Shown: positions 1 to 5,660 of the stretch, one piece after another | Position numbering within the stretch: position 1 is the first letter of the stretch | Layout of the letters: each line of letters opens with the position of its first letter | NCBI GenBank assembly: GCA_028287415.1 | Contig: JAQBPS010000331.1 | Span: 1 to 5,675, forward strand | DNA: 5,675 nt | Reading direction: 5' to 3' | Source of the DNA: Bacillota bacterium | GTDB lineage: Bacteria > Bacillota > Sulfobacillia > Symbiobacteriales > Symbiobacteriaceae | The notes under the pieces: model-generated | Seen by the model: only the letters and a program-made list of their open reading frames with translations | Databases searched by the model: none | Told to the model about the DNA's origin: nothing | Made by a program: the position numbers and the translations under genes

Positions 1-785
1 AGGTGGTTACTGCGACCCTCGAAACAATTGCCGACAGCGTCAAGCGGGCCGGCGTGAAGTCGCCGGCGATGATCATCGTCGGTGAGGTGGTCGGGCTGGC
101 GGACCGATTGGGCTGGCTCGGCTCGAAGCCGCTGTTCGGCCGCAGGGTGCTCCTGCCCACCCTCGGCGGCGGCAATGCCGTCACCGACCTGGCGGCGCCT
201 CTGCGGTCCGCCGGCGCTGAAGTCTGGGTGTGGCCGGTCGGGTCGGCAGTGGACGCCGAACTGGGCGAAGCCGTGCGCACGATCGAGCGATACGATGCCG
301 TGCTGCTGGCCGGTCCCGATGCGGTCCCCCGGTTCCTGGCGCAGTTGCTGGCAGCCGGGCTGGACGCCCGGACGCTGTACCGCCTGCGGGTCGGCGCCGA
401 CGACGCACCGACTGCGGCCGCGCTACGGGCCGCAGGCCTGCGGCCCGACTTTGTCGGGGTTGCTGACGAGACGGCTCTGGCCGGCATCAACCGGCTGCTG
501 GTTGCCGGCGAGGCTGGTGCAGCCGGCCTGATCGCAACTGAACTGCGGGAGATCGGCATCCGCGCCGACGCCGCCGCGACTCATGCCATTCACCCCCGCA
601 CGGAGCTGGCACCGCTGCTGCGGGAGGCGCTGGCGGCGGGCGACATCTCTGACCTGCTGCTGCCCGACCCGGCCCTGCTGCCGGTCCTGCTGGACCTGCT
701 CCAGGACCCGGACTTGCTGGCGGGCGTGCGCATGGCCGAGACGCCAGACGCCGTGCTGACTGCCGCGCAGCCGGCCCTCATATAG
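1..785 (+). CDS. cobA-hemD: Uroporphyrinogen-III C-methyltransferase / uroporphyrinogen-III synthase fusion (CobA-HemD), C-terminal part
   Basis: The gene is cut by the left edge; the frame is open from base 1 and ends at TAG 783-785. About the first 38 residues are the end of an S-adenosylmethionine-dependent uroporphyrinogen-III methyltransferase: TLETIADSVKRAGVKSPAM followed by IIVGEVVGL is the characteristic C-terminal block of the CobA/SUMT family. From about residue 44 (LFGRRVLLP) to the end lies a HemD-like domain of about 215 residues. It shows the alternating Rossmann-like pattern of uroporphyrinogen-III synthase, including GAEVWVWPV, DAVLLAGPDAV (where DxxxFTSxNxV is usual) and VGADDAPTAAALRAAGLRPD (where the family has IGxxTAxALxxxGxxPD). 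HemD closes and inverts hydroxymethylbilane; the methyltransferase then makes precorrin-2. HemD sequences diverge strongly, so the second domain rests on pattern and on the fusion context. The next gene, a chelatase, is only two bases away and supports the pathway. Confidence 0.88.
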   Translation, partial: VVTATLETIADSVKRAGVKSPAMIIVGEVVGLADRLGWLGSKPLFGRRVLLPTLGGGNAVTDLAAPLRSAGAEVWVWPVGSAVDAELGEAVRTIERYDAVLLAGPDAVPRFLAQLLAAGLDARTLYRLRVGADDAPTAAALRAAGLRPDFVGVADETALAGINRLLVAGEAGAAGLIATELREIGIRADAAATHAIHPRTELAPLLREALAAGDISDLLLPDPALLPVLLDLLQDPDLLAGVRMAETPDAVLTAAQPALI

Positions 786-787
786 CG

Positions 788-1579
788 ATGGCACGGGGAA
801 TCCTTTTGGTAGGCCACGGCACGCGGGACCCGGAGGGCAACGCGCAGTTCATGGCGCTGGCGTCCGCCCTCGCAGGCCGCCGTTCCGAGCTCGCCCTGGA
901 GCCCTGCTTCCTTGATCACGCTGAGCCCGGCGTGCAGGCGGGCATCGACAGGCTTGCTGCCCGGGGCGTGGACCGGGTTGGCATCGTGCCGCTGTTCCTG
1001 TTCGCCGCCGGGCATGCCAAGCGGGACATGCCGGCTCACCTGGCAACAGCCCGGCAGCGCTACCCGGGGATCAGCTTTGGTATGAGCGACGTGCTCGGTG
1101 TCCAGCCTGCGCTGGTCGCTGCCTGTGCCGCCGCCCTGAGCGCTGCGGAGGCCGAGGTGCCAGTCATGAACCGGCCGCAGGCGCAGGCCCCGGGCGTGAA
1201 CCGGGCGGAGACGGCCGTGCTGCTCGTAGGACGGGGCTCGAGCGACCCCGACGCCAACGCCGACCTCCACAAGGTCGCCCGCCTCATCTGGGAGGAGACG
1301 GGCTACGGCTTTGTCGAGTGTGCCTACAGCGACGTCACCCGCCCCCGAGTCGACGACGGGCTTGCCCGCTGCATCAGGCTGGGCGCCCGCAGGGTGATCC
1401 TGCTGCCGTACTTTCTGTTCCGCGGTGTGCTGATGGAGCGGCTGAAAACCTTGCTGGCCACCTGGCAGGCGCAGGAGCCGGGCACCGAGTTCGCCTTTGC
1501 GGGCGCCGAAGGGCTCGGCGGCTGGCCGGCGCTTCAGGAGCTCATCCTGGAACGTGCCGACGATGCGCTGGCACAATGA
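788..1579 (+). CDS. cbiX: Sirohydrochlorin chelatase, long form with two CbiX domains
   Basis: A 263-residue protein made of two tandem CbiX-type halves. The N-terminal half opens with GILLVGHGTRDPEGN (His10) and continues to VPLFLFAAGHAKRDMP (His76); these two histidines match the metal-binding/catalytic pair of class II chelatases. The C-terminal half repeats the fold (AVLLVGRGSSDPDANAD, then LLPYFLFRGVLMERL) but has Arg149 where the first half has His10 and about Leu215 where it has His76, so only one active site is expected. This arrangement fits the CbiX-L/SirB class that inserts Co or Fe into sirohydrochlorin in the cytoplasm. Sequence cannot decide between cobalt (cobalamin) and iron (siroheme). 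The ATG follows the upstream TAG by two bases and has no strong Shine-Dalgarno, which suggests translational coupling. It is the last gene of its operon; a hairpin terminator begins five bases after the TGA. Confidence 0.92.
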   Translation: MARGILLVGHGTRDPEGNAQFMALASALAGRRSELALEPCFLDHAEPGVQAGIDRLAARGVDRVGIVPLFLFAAGHAKRDMPAHLATARQRYPGISFGMSDVLGVQPALVAACAAALSAAEAEVPVMNRPQAQAPGVNRAETAVLLVGRGSSDPDANADLHKVARLIWEETGYGFVECAYSDVTRPRVDDGLARCIRLGARRVILLPYFLFRGVLMERLKTLLATWQAQEPGTEFAFAGAEGLGGWPALQELILERADDALAQ

Positions 1580-1583
1580 GCGA

Positions 1584-1629
1584 CTGAGAAGAAAGCCGGG
1601 TGGCTGTTGCCACCCGGCTTTCTTCTCAG
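1584..1629. terminator. Convergent, probably bidirectional intrinsic terminator
   Basis: A perfect inverted repeat: arm 1584-1604 pairs with 1609-1629 over 21 bases with a four-base loop (TGTT). The GC-rich core (GCCGGGTGGC) sits next to the loop, and the outer stem is purine-rich on one side and pyrimidine-rich on the other, so either strand ends in a T/C-rich run (TTTCTTCTC). It lies between the chelatase stop (1577-1579) and the permease gene on the opposite strand, whose TGA stop (1628-1626) falls inside the outer stem. It probably ends both operons. Confidence 0.9.
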
Positions 1630-2516
1630 CTTTTCATCTTCGGATCGAGCATATCCCGTAGCCCGTCGCCCAGCAGGTTGATCGACATCACGGTGACGAA
1701 GATGGCGATCCCGGGCCAGTACGCCATCCACGGTGCGATTGTCAGGTACCCCTGGGCGAAACGCAGGGTGGAGCCCCAGGCGGGCGCCGGGGGCTGGATG
1801 CCCAGTCCCAGGTAGCTGAGGCTCGCCTCCGCGATAATCGCCGAGGCGGTGGCCAGCGAGGCCTGCACGATCACCGGCCCGACAATGTTCGGCAGCACGT
1901 GGCGGAACATGATTCGCAGGTCGCCGGCGCCCAGGGCCCGGGCCGCCTGCACATAGTCCTGCTCCCGCTGGGCCAGCACCTGGCCGCGCACCACCCGGAT
2001 GACAGCCGGTGTGAAGCCGATGCCGATCGCGATCATGGCCTTGCCCAGCCCGGGACCCAGGACGGCGGCCAGGGCCAGCGCGAGGATCAGGAACGGCACC
2101 GCCTGAAGGGCGTCGGTGATCCGCATGATCACCACCTCGTCCCAGAAGCCGCGATAAAAACCGGAGATCAGGCCGATGGGCAGGCCGACCGCCACGGCGA
2201 TGCCGACCGAGATCACACCGGCGGCAAGCGAGCTGCGGGCGCCGTACATCACCCGGGAGAGTACGTCCCGGCCCAACTCATCTGTGCCGAACCAGTGGCC
2301 CCCACCCGGCGGCTGGAGGGTTACCGCGTAGTCCTGTGTGAGCGGATTGTACGGGGCGAGCCACGGAGCGAGCACGGCGGCCAGCACCAGAACTGCCAGC
2401 ACCGCCGCGCCCGCCACCGCCAGCTTGTTTTTCCGGAACCGGAGCCAGAGATCCCGCGGCACCGAGGGCGCCCGGGCCGGCGTTATCGGTGGCGCACTTG
2501 TCGCGGGAACAGCCAT
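1626..2516 (-). CDS. ABC transporter permease, DppC/OppC type (peptide/nickel family)
   Basis: Second membrane subunit of a peptide/nickel-type importer, 296 residues from the ATG at 2516. The open frame extends 36 codons further upstream, but that stretch overlaps the preceding gene. The ATG has a GAGAGGGG Shine-Dalgarno six bases ahead and begins two bases after the upstream stop. The N-terminus has the OppC_N layout: a short cytoplasmic tail with RDLWLRFRKNK (21-31), the first membrane segment at about 32-52, then HWFGTDELGRDV (74-85), a hallmark of DppC/OppC. The ATPase-docking EAA loop is visible at about 187-210 (DYVQAARALGAGDL, then FRHVLPN). The C-terminus carries SLSYLGLGIQPP (232-243) and LLGDGLRDMLDP (281-292). 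It should pair with the DppB-type subunit encoded just upstream. It is the last gene of the operon and its stop codon lies inside the shared terminator. The substrate cannot be read from the sequence. Confidence 0.93.
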   Translation of the reverse strand: MAVPATSAPPITPARAPSVPRDLWLRFRKNKLAVAGAAVLAVLVLAAVLAPWLAPYNPLTQDYAVTLQPPGGGHWFGTDELGRDVLSRVMYGARSSLAAGVISVGIAVAVGLPIGLISGFYRGFWDEVVIMRITDALQAVPFLILALALAAVLGPGLGKAMIAIGIGFTPAVIRVVRGQVLAQREQDYVQAARALGAGDLRIMFRHVLPNIVGPVIVQASLATASAIIAEASLSYLGLGIQPPAPAWGSTLRFAQGYLTIAPWMAYWPGIAIFVTVMSINLLGDGLRDMLDPKMKS

Positions 2517-2518
2517 GG

Positions 2519-3475
2519 CTAACCCCTCTCTCCGGCGAGCGTGATGCGTGGGTCGACCAGGGAGTAAATCAGGTCCACTGCGAGGTTGACCGCCATCACC
2601 ATGAAAGCGGCGAAGAGCACGCAACCCTGGATCACGGGGATATCCCGCTGAAAGATGGCGTCAACGATCAGCCTGCCGAAGCCGGGAATGGTGAAGATCG
2701 TCTCGGTGATGACCAGCCCGCCGATCAAGGCAGCCACCTGGAGGCCGCTCGCGGTGATCACCGGGATCAGGGCGTTGCGCAGCGCATGGCGCATCACCAC
2801 GATCCACTCAGCGACGCCCTTGGCGCGAGCAGTGCGCACGAAGTCGGCCCTGAGCACTTCGAGGAGGCTCGCCCGCGTGTACCGGCTGATCACCGCCGCC
2901 TCCCGGGCGCCGGTCGCGAGTGCCGGCAGGATCATCACCATCAGATTCTGCTTCGGACTCTGCCAGAAGGGAACGTAGCCGGACGTGGGCAGCCACTTGA
3001 GTTTGAGTGCGAAGAGCATCATCAGCATGATGCCCAGCCAGAAGCTGGGGATCGACTGGCCGGCCAGGGCCAGCACGCTCCCGGCCATGTCGGCGGCCCC
3101 GCCCCGCCGGGCCGCCGTGTAAACACCCACGGGCACGGCGACCAGCATCGCGAAGAGGAACGTCAGGAAGGCCAATTCCAGAGTCGCCGGCAGCCGCTGT
3201 ATGATCAGGCCGGCCACGGGCTGTCGGTCCACCAGCGAGCGGCCGAGGTTGCCGCGGACCGCTGCGCTCAGCCATGCCGCATACTGCACCGGCAGGGGCC
3301 GGTCGAGACCCAGATCCTTGCGCATGCGCTCCACGGTCTCACGGGGCGCCTCCGGCCCCAGGATCACTGTGGCCGGGTCGCCGGGCACCAGGTGGATCAG
3401 GCTGAAGGCGAGGATGCTGACCAGCAGGAGGATCGGGATCATCAGTGCGACGCGGCGGACGAGATAGGTCAGCAA
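2519..3475 (-). CDS. ABC transporter permease, DppB/OppB type (peptide/nickel family)
   Basis: First membrane subunit of the importer, 318 residues from a TTG start at 3475. The frame is open to 3622, but that part lies inside the binding-protein gene. The TTG gives the usual DppB N-terminus (LTYLVRRVALMIPILLLVS) and has an A-G7 Shine-Dalgarno seven bases ahead. Family marks in order: first membrane segment at about 9-28, LIHLVPGDPA (26-35), LGLDRPLPVQY (55-65), GNLGRSL (75-81), the membrane core with SIPSFWLGIML, the EAA loop at about 211-237 (DFVRTARAKGV, then RHALRNALIP), ETIFTIPGFGRL (258-269) and a C-terminal YSLVDPRI. Length is normal for the family. It lies 25 bases after the binding-protein stop and two bases before the second permease, consistent with co-transcription and translational coupling. 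It would form the translocation channel with the DppC-type subunit; no ATPase gene is adjacent. Confidence 0.93.
   Translation of the reverse strand: MLTYLVRRVALMIPILLLVSILAFSLIHLVPGDPATVILGPEAPRETVERMRKDLGLDRPLPVQYAAWLSAAVRGNLGRSLVDRQPVAGLIIQRLPATLELAFLTFLFAMLVAVPVGVYTAARRGGAADMAGSVLALAGQSIPSFWLGIMLMMLFALKLKWLPTSGYVPFWQSPKQNLMVMILPALATGAREAAVISRYTRASLLEVLRADFVRTARAKGVAEWIVVMRHALRNALIPVITASGLQVAALIGGLVITETIFTIPGFGRLIVDAIFQRDIPVIQGCVLFAAFMVMAVNLAVDLIYSLVDPRITLAGERG
2523..2530 (-). promoter_or_regulatory. Ribosome binding site that fixes the DppC-type start
   Basis: GAGAGGGG read on the minus strand, six bases before the ATG at 2516. It lies within the last codons of the preceding permease gene, so the two genes are probably translationally coupled. 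It argues against the longer open frame. Confidence 0.7.
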
Positions 3476-3482
3476 AGCTTTA

Positions 3483-3490
3483 CCCCCCCT
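3483..3490 (-). promoter_or_regulatory. Ribosome binding site that fixes the TTG start of the DppB-type gene
   Basis: An A followed by seven G on the minus strand, seven bases before the TTG at 3475. It lies in the 25-base gap after the binding-protein stop. No ATG or GTG nearby gives a normal DppB N-terminus, so this site and the protein family together support TTG. Confidence 0.7.
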
Positions 3491-3500
3491 GAGGCCGGGT

Positions 3501-5060
3501 TTACTTGGTGAGGGTGGCCGTCCGAATGAGGCCGTCGGGCATCGGGACGAACCCCTGCACGGTCGGGCCGAGGCCCTTGACCTCCTGCGGATGCCACAGG
3601 TAAATGTAGGGCAGATCCGCATCGGTGATCTTCATGATGTCGCCGTAAATCGCCTTGCGCTTGCTCATGTCGCTCTCCAGGCGGGCATTGTCGAGCAGTT
3701 GGTCGACCGGTTTGTTGCTGTACCCGGCGTAGTTGTTGCCGGCGCCGGTGTAGTTGAACGCATAGATGTTGCCGTCCGGATCAACCCGCCCGGACCAGCC
3801 CACCTGAGCCATGTCGAAGTCCTTCTTGGCGAGCTTGTCCAGGATCTGGCCGAACTCCTGCTGTTCAATAGTGACCGTGATGCCGGCGTCGCCCAGCATC
3901 TGCTGGACCATCTGGGCGATCTGCTGGCTGACGGGCGAGGGCGAGACTTTGAGCGAGACGGTCACCTTGCCGGTCACGCCGGCATCGGCGAGGAGTTGCT
4001 TGGCCTTCGCCACATCGCGCTTCGGGGTGGCGGCGCCGGCGTTGGCGGGGGTGCCGGGCGGGAAGGGGCTGGCGCCGGGGACGGCGATCTCGCCGAACAC
4101 CACCTTGACCAGGGCCTCACGGTCGACGGCAGCATTGATCGCCTGGCGCACTTCCTTCTTGTCCAGCGGCGCCCGGTTTACGTTCAGCCACAGCCCCTGG
4201 AAACCGAGGCCCGGGCCAATGGCCAGCTTGACGCGGTTGTCGCTCTTGAGGCTCGGCACCTGCTTGCCCGGTACCGTATCGATCACGTCGAACTGACCGC
4301 TCTGCAGGTTGACCAGTTTCACGTTCTCATCGGTGACCGTCTTGTAGACGACGCCCGCCGCTTTGGGCAGGCCCTGCTGCCAGTAGCTCTCGTTCTTCAC
4401 CAGCGTGATCGAATCGCCCTTGATGCGCTCCTTGAACTTGAAGGGCCCGGTGCCGACGGGGTTGTTCAGAAAGTCGACGCCGGCCGCCTTCGCCGCGGTC
4501 GGGCTGACCATCATGCCTGCCCGGTCGGACAGCGTCGCCAGGAAACCGGAGAACGGATTCTTCAGTTCGATTTTGACCGTGGCCGGGTCGAGAGCAGTCA
4601 CCTTGTCGACGTCCTTGATCTCCGCGAGGCGGGGCGAGTTCAGCTTCGGATCCCGCATCCGCTCAAAGTTGTATACGACCGCCTCCGCATTAAAATCGGT
4701 CCCGTCGTGGAACTTGACCCCCGTGCGCAGGTTGAAGGTGTAAGTCTTGCCGTCGGGGGAGATCTGCCATTTTTCCGCCAGCATGGGTACAAAGTTCAGG
4801 TCCTTGTCGATCTCCACCAGCTTGTCAAAGAGGCTCGCAAAGACCTGACGGTCGACGAGGGCCGTGGACTGGTGCGGGTCGAGCTTGGGGGGATCGGCGT
4901 TGAGTGCGATGTTGATCACGGCGTTCTTGTTGGGGGCAGTGGTCGGCGGAGCGGTCGGCACGGTGGGCTGCTGTCCGGAGCCGCTGCTGCAGCCGGAGAG
5001 GATCAGGGCGGCGCCCAGGACGGCCGCGGTCAAGGTACGGGTGAGCGGTTGCTTGTGCAT
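3501..5060 (-). CDS. ABC transporter substrate-binding lipoprotein, family 5 (peptide/nickel type)
   Basis: Extracytoplasmic solute receptor of the importer, 519 residues from the ATG at 5060. The frame extends 16 codons further, but this ATG begins a clean lipoprotein signal: MHKQPLTRTL, a hydrophobic stretch, then LSGC with Cys24 as the expected lipidated residue. A flexible Ser/Gly/Pro/Thr linker follows (about 25-46). The SBP_bac_5 domain starts near INIALNADPPKLDPH (49-63). The family signature region LAEKWQISPDGKTYTFNLR, then GVKFHDGTDFNAEAVVYNFERM spans 94-135, and NPVGTGPFKF (200-209) is another typical block. The late motif GWSGRVDPDGNIY (421-433) resembles dipeptide/glutathione-type members, but the ligand cannot be assigned. 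It is the first gene of the operon. The upstream frame codons are rejected because they would place the Shine-Dalgarno inside the gene and spoil the signal peptide. Confidence 0.95.
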   Translation of the reverse strand: MHKQPLTRTLTAAVLGAALILSGCSSGSGQQPTVPTAPPTTAPNKNAVINIALNADPPKLDPHQSTALVDRQVFASLFDKLVEIDKDLNFVPMLAEKWQISPDGKTYTFNLRTGVKFHDGTDFNAEAVVYNFERMRDPKLNSPRLAEIKDVDKVTALDPATVKIELKNPFSGFLATLSDRAGMMVSPTAAKAAGVDFLNNPVGTGPFKFKERIKGDSITLVKNESYWQQGLPKAAGVVYKTVTDENVKLVNLQSGQFDVIDTVPGKQVPSLKSDNRVKLAIGPGLGFQGLWLNVNRAPLDKKEVRQAINAAVDREALVKVVFGEIAVPGASPFPPGTPANAGAATPKRDVAKAKQLLADAGVTGKVTVSLKVSPSPVSQQIAQMVQQMLGDAGITVTIEQQEFGQILDKLAKKDFDMAQVGWSGRVDPDGNIYAFNYTGAGNNYAGYSNKPVDQLLDNARLESDMSKRKAIYGDIMKITDADLPYIYLWHPQEVKGLGPTVQGFVPMPDGLIRTATLTK

Positions 5061-5072
5061 GGCTGTCAGGTT

Positions 5073-5079
5073 CTCCTTT
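5073..5079 (-). promoter_or_regulatory. Ribosome binding site of the binding-protein gene
   Basis: AAAGGAG on the minus strand, twelve bases before the ATG at 5060. The spacing is long but no better initiator lies closer. An 8-bp palindrome TTACGTAA (5078-5085) and an adjoining TAAC-GT-GTTA inverted repeat (5083-5092) touch its upstream end. Confidence 0.6.
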
Positions 5080-5140
5080 ACGTAACGTGTTAAGCGTGCG
5101 GAATACACAGAGTGCTTGAGGCGGTCGGGAGTGGAAACTT

Positions 5141-5146
5141 TTTATA
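5141..5146 (-). promoter_or_regulatory. Candidate -10 element for the transporter operon
   Basis: TATAAA on the minus strand, directly outside the left arm of the inverted repeat and about 80 bases before the binding-protein ATG. No good -35 element lies 16-18 bases upstream (that stretch is the repeat arm, GCGTAA), so this is a weak call based on position and the AT-rich match. Confidence 0.22.
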
Positions 5147-5246
5147 GCCGCAGATTTCGCAGATTACGCTGATTCGGACAATTAACATATTTTACCTGGT
5201 ATATATATTTTTGTACTAAATCAGCGTAATCCGCGAAATCTGCGGC
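5147..5246. repeat. Large near-perfect inverted repeat (MITE-like palindrome)
   Basis: Arm 5147-5174 (begins GCCGCAGATTTCGC) is the reverse complement of 5219-5246 over 28 bases with one mismatch; the 44-base loop is very AT-rich. Each arm is itself a degenerate 9-base tandem: CGCAGATTT, CGCAGATTA, CGCTGATTC at 5149, 5158 and 5167. From memory, GCAGATTACGCAGATT-like palindromes recur as dispersed repeats in several bacterial genomes, but I cannot confirm that for this one. No transposase or clear target duplication is visible. It lies 86 bases upstream of the binding-protein ATG and, if transcribed, would form a strong hairpin. Confidence 0.85.
5189..5217 (-). promoter_or_regulatory. Alternative candidate promoter inside the loop of the inverted repeat
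   Basis: On the minus strand AGTACA (5217-5212) and TAAAAT (5194-5189) are 17 bases apart. The -10 matches five of six consensus bases; the -35 matches only three. If real, transcription of the transporter operon would start within the inverted repeat and the mRNA would begin with just one arm of it. Confidence 0.2.
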
Positions 5247-5346
5247 AAAATAAATGCCTTAAAAAAACCCGACTTCGCACACGTCGTTCTTTCACAGCCT
5301 GATTATGGTGCTAAACCCACCAGCGATTGTGACGATAATTCGGTGC

Positions 5347-5358
5347 ACAATCGATTGT
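5347..5358. promoter_or_regulatory. 12-bp perfect palindrome ACAATCGATTGT, possible operator
   Basis: A perfect dyad. Its left half (CACAATCG, 5346-5353) is also the inverted partner of CGATTGTG at 5324-5331, so the CGATTGT half-site occurs three times within 35 bases in alternating orientation. This could be a binding site for a dimeric regulator or a small RNA hairpin. No regulator is known for it. Confidence 0.3.
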
Positions 5359-5427
5359 TCCTTTATACGAATTAAATAATTGAGGAAAAAGAAAGTCAGG
5401 GTGGGTCGGGACCAGAGGGCCATTAAC

Positions 5428-5439
5428 ACAAACGTTTGT
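5428..5439. promoter_or_regulatory. 12-bp perfect palindrome ACAAACGTTTGT, LacI/PurR-like operator
   Basis: A perfect dyad with the central AAACGTTT that is typical of LacI/GalR-family operators (the E. coli PurR box contains GCAAACGTTTGC). It lies about 370 bases from the transporter start, so the target is unclear; it may serve a transcript within this intergenic stretch or a gene beyond the right edge. Confidence 0.35.
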
Positions 5440-5458
5440 ACCTACCTGAGCTTAAATG

Positions 5459-5502
5459 ACACCCCCGGCGCTGCCCAACTCGGGCCGCACCGGGGGTGTT
5501 TT
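5459..5502 (+). terminator. Terminator-like hairpin
   Basis: ACACCCCCGG (5459-5468) pairs with CCGGGGGTGT (5490-5499) over ten bases. An inner GCCC/GGGC stem (5473-5476 with 5482-5485) carries a five-base loop. Four T residues follow at 5499-5502 on the + strand. The minus-strand exit (TCATTTAAG) is poorer in T. No clear + strand gene lies just upstream, so it may end a small RNA, act as an attenuator, or serve a minus-strand gene coming from beyond the right edge. Confidence 0.6.
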
Positions 5503-5504
5503 CA

Positions 5505-5660
5505 ATGGATTGTCGATCATTGCCGCGGTTGTACATAGAAAACATCAATCACAAGCAAGAAGGAATAGCTGTTTCTGTACGTGAACAATATGCGCTAGTA
5601 ATATATTCACAATACAAAGGTTTGACTAAATCAATGCGGTACATTGATAAGTCTAACTGA
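5505..5660 (+). CDS. Short hypothetical open frame, 51 residues
   Basis: ATG at 5505 to TGA at 5658-5660. The product begins MDCRSLPRLYIENINHK and ends KSMRYIDKSN; it is polar with many Tyr, Lys and Asn, has no signal peptide or membrane segment, and I do not recognise it. Codons are AT-rich, unlike the neighbouring genes. A GGGGG run (5492-5496) lies eight bases before the ATG and could act as a Shine-Dalgarno, but it forms part of the terminator-like hairpin. The minus strand is also open across much of the same stretch. It could be a small gene, a gene remnant or chance. Confidence 0.25.
   Translation: MDCRSLPRLYIENINHKQEGIAVSVREQYALVIYSQYKGLTKSMRYIDKSN
5622..5651 (+). promoter_or_regulatory. 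Weak candidate promoter facing the right edge
   Basis: TTGACT (5622-5627) and GATAAG (5646-5651) are 18 bases apart on the + strand, and a GGGGGTG run (5664-5670) that could be a ribosome binding site follows. This would suit a + strand gene starting just beyond the window. The -10 match is only four of six, and the site overlaps the 51-codon frame, so at most one of the two readings is likely to hold. Confidence 0.2.

Noticed and set aside
590..1576. 328-codon open frame on the minus strand opposite the chelatase
   Set aside because: No family pattern, and it covers the certain tetrapyrrole genes on the + strand.
2489..3511. 340-codon open frame on the + strand opposite the two permeases
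   Set aside because: Composition is dominated by His, Asp, Gln and Gly and it spans the junction of two well-supported permease genes, so it is a shadow frame.
3591..5093. 500-codon open frame on the + strand opposite the binding-protein gene
   Set aside because: It is the antisense shadow of a GC-rich gene. The product is a run of Val, Gly, Asp, His and Leu without a family pattern, while the minus strand gives a clear family 5 binding protein.
5261..5286. Possible minus-strand terminator: seven T after a GTCG/CGAC pairing
   Set aside because: The stem is only four base pairs with a nine-base loop, too weak to call, although the T run itself is clear.
5305..5379. 24-codon + strand frame starting at ATG 5305
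   Set aside because: Very short, without a ribosome site or recognisable product.
5292..5423. 43-codon minus-strand frame (MALWSRPTLTFFF at its start) between the palindromes and the inverted repeat
   Set aside because: No Shine-Dalgarno at a usable distance (AGGTAGG is 17 bases away), no recognisable product, and the length is within chance for AT-rich DNA.
5380..5502. T-box or other riboswitch suggested by AGGGTGGGTCGGGACC and the following terminator
   Set aside because: The T-box consensus (AGGGTGGNACCGCG) is not matched, no specifier-loop or other conserved core is visible, and no downstream gene is identified.
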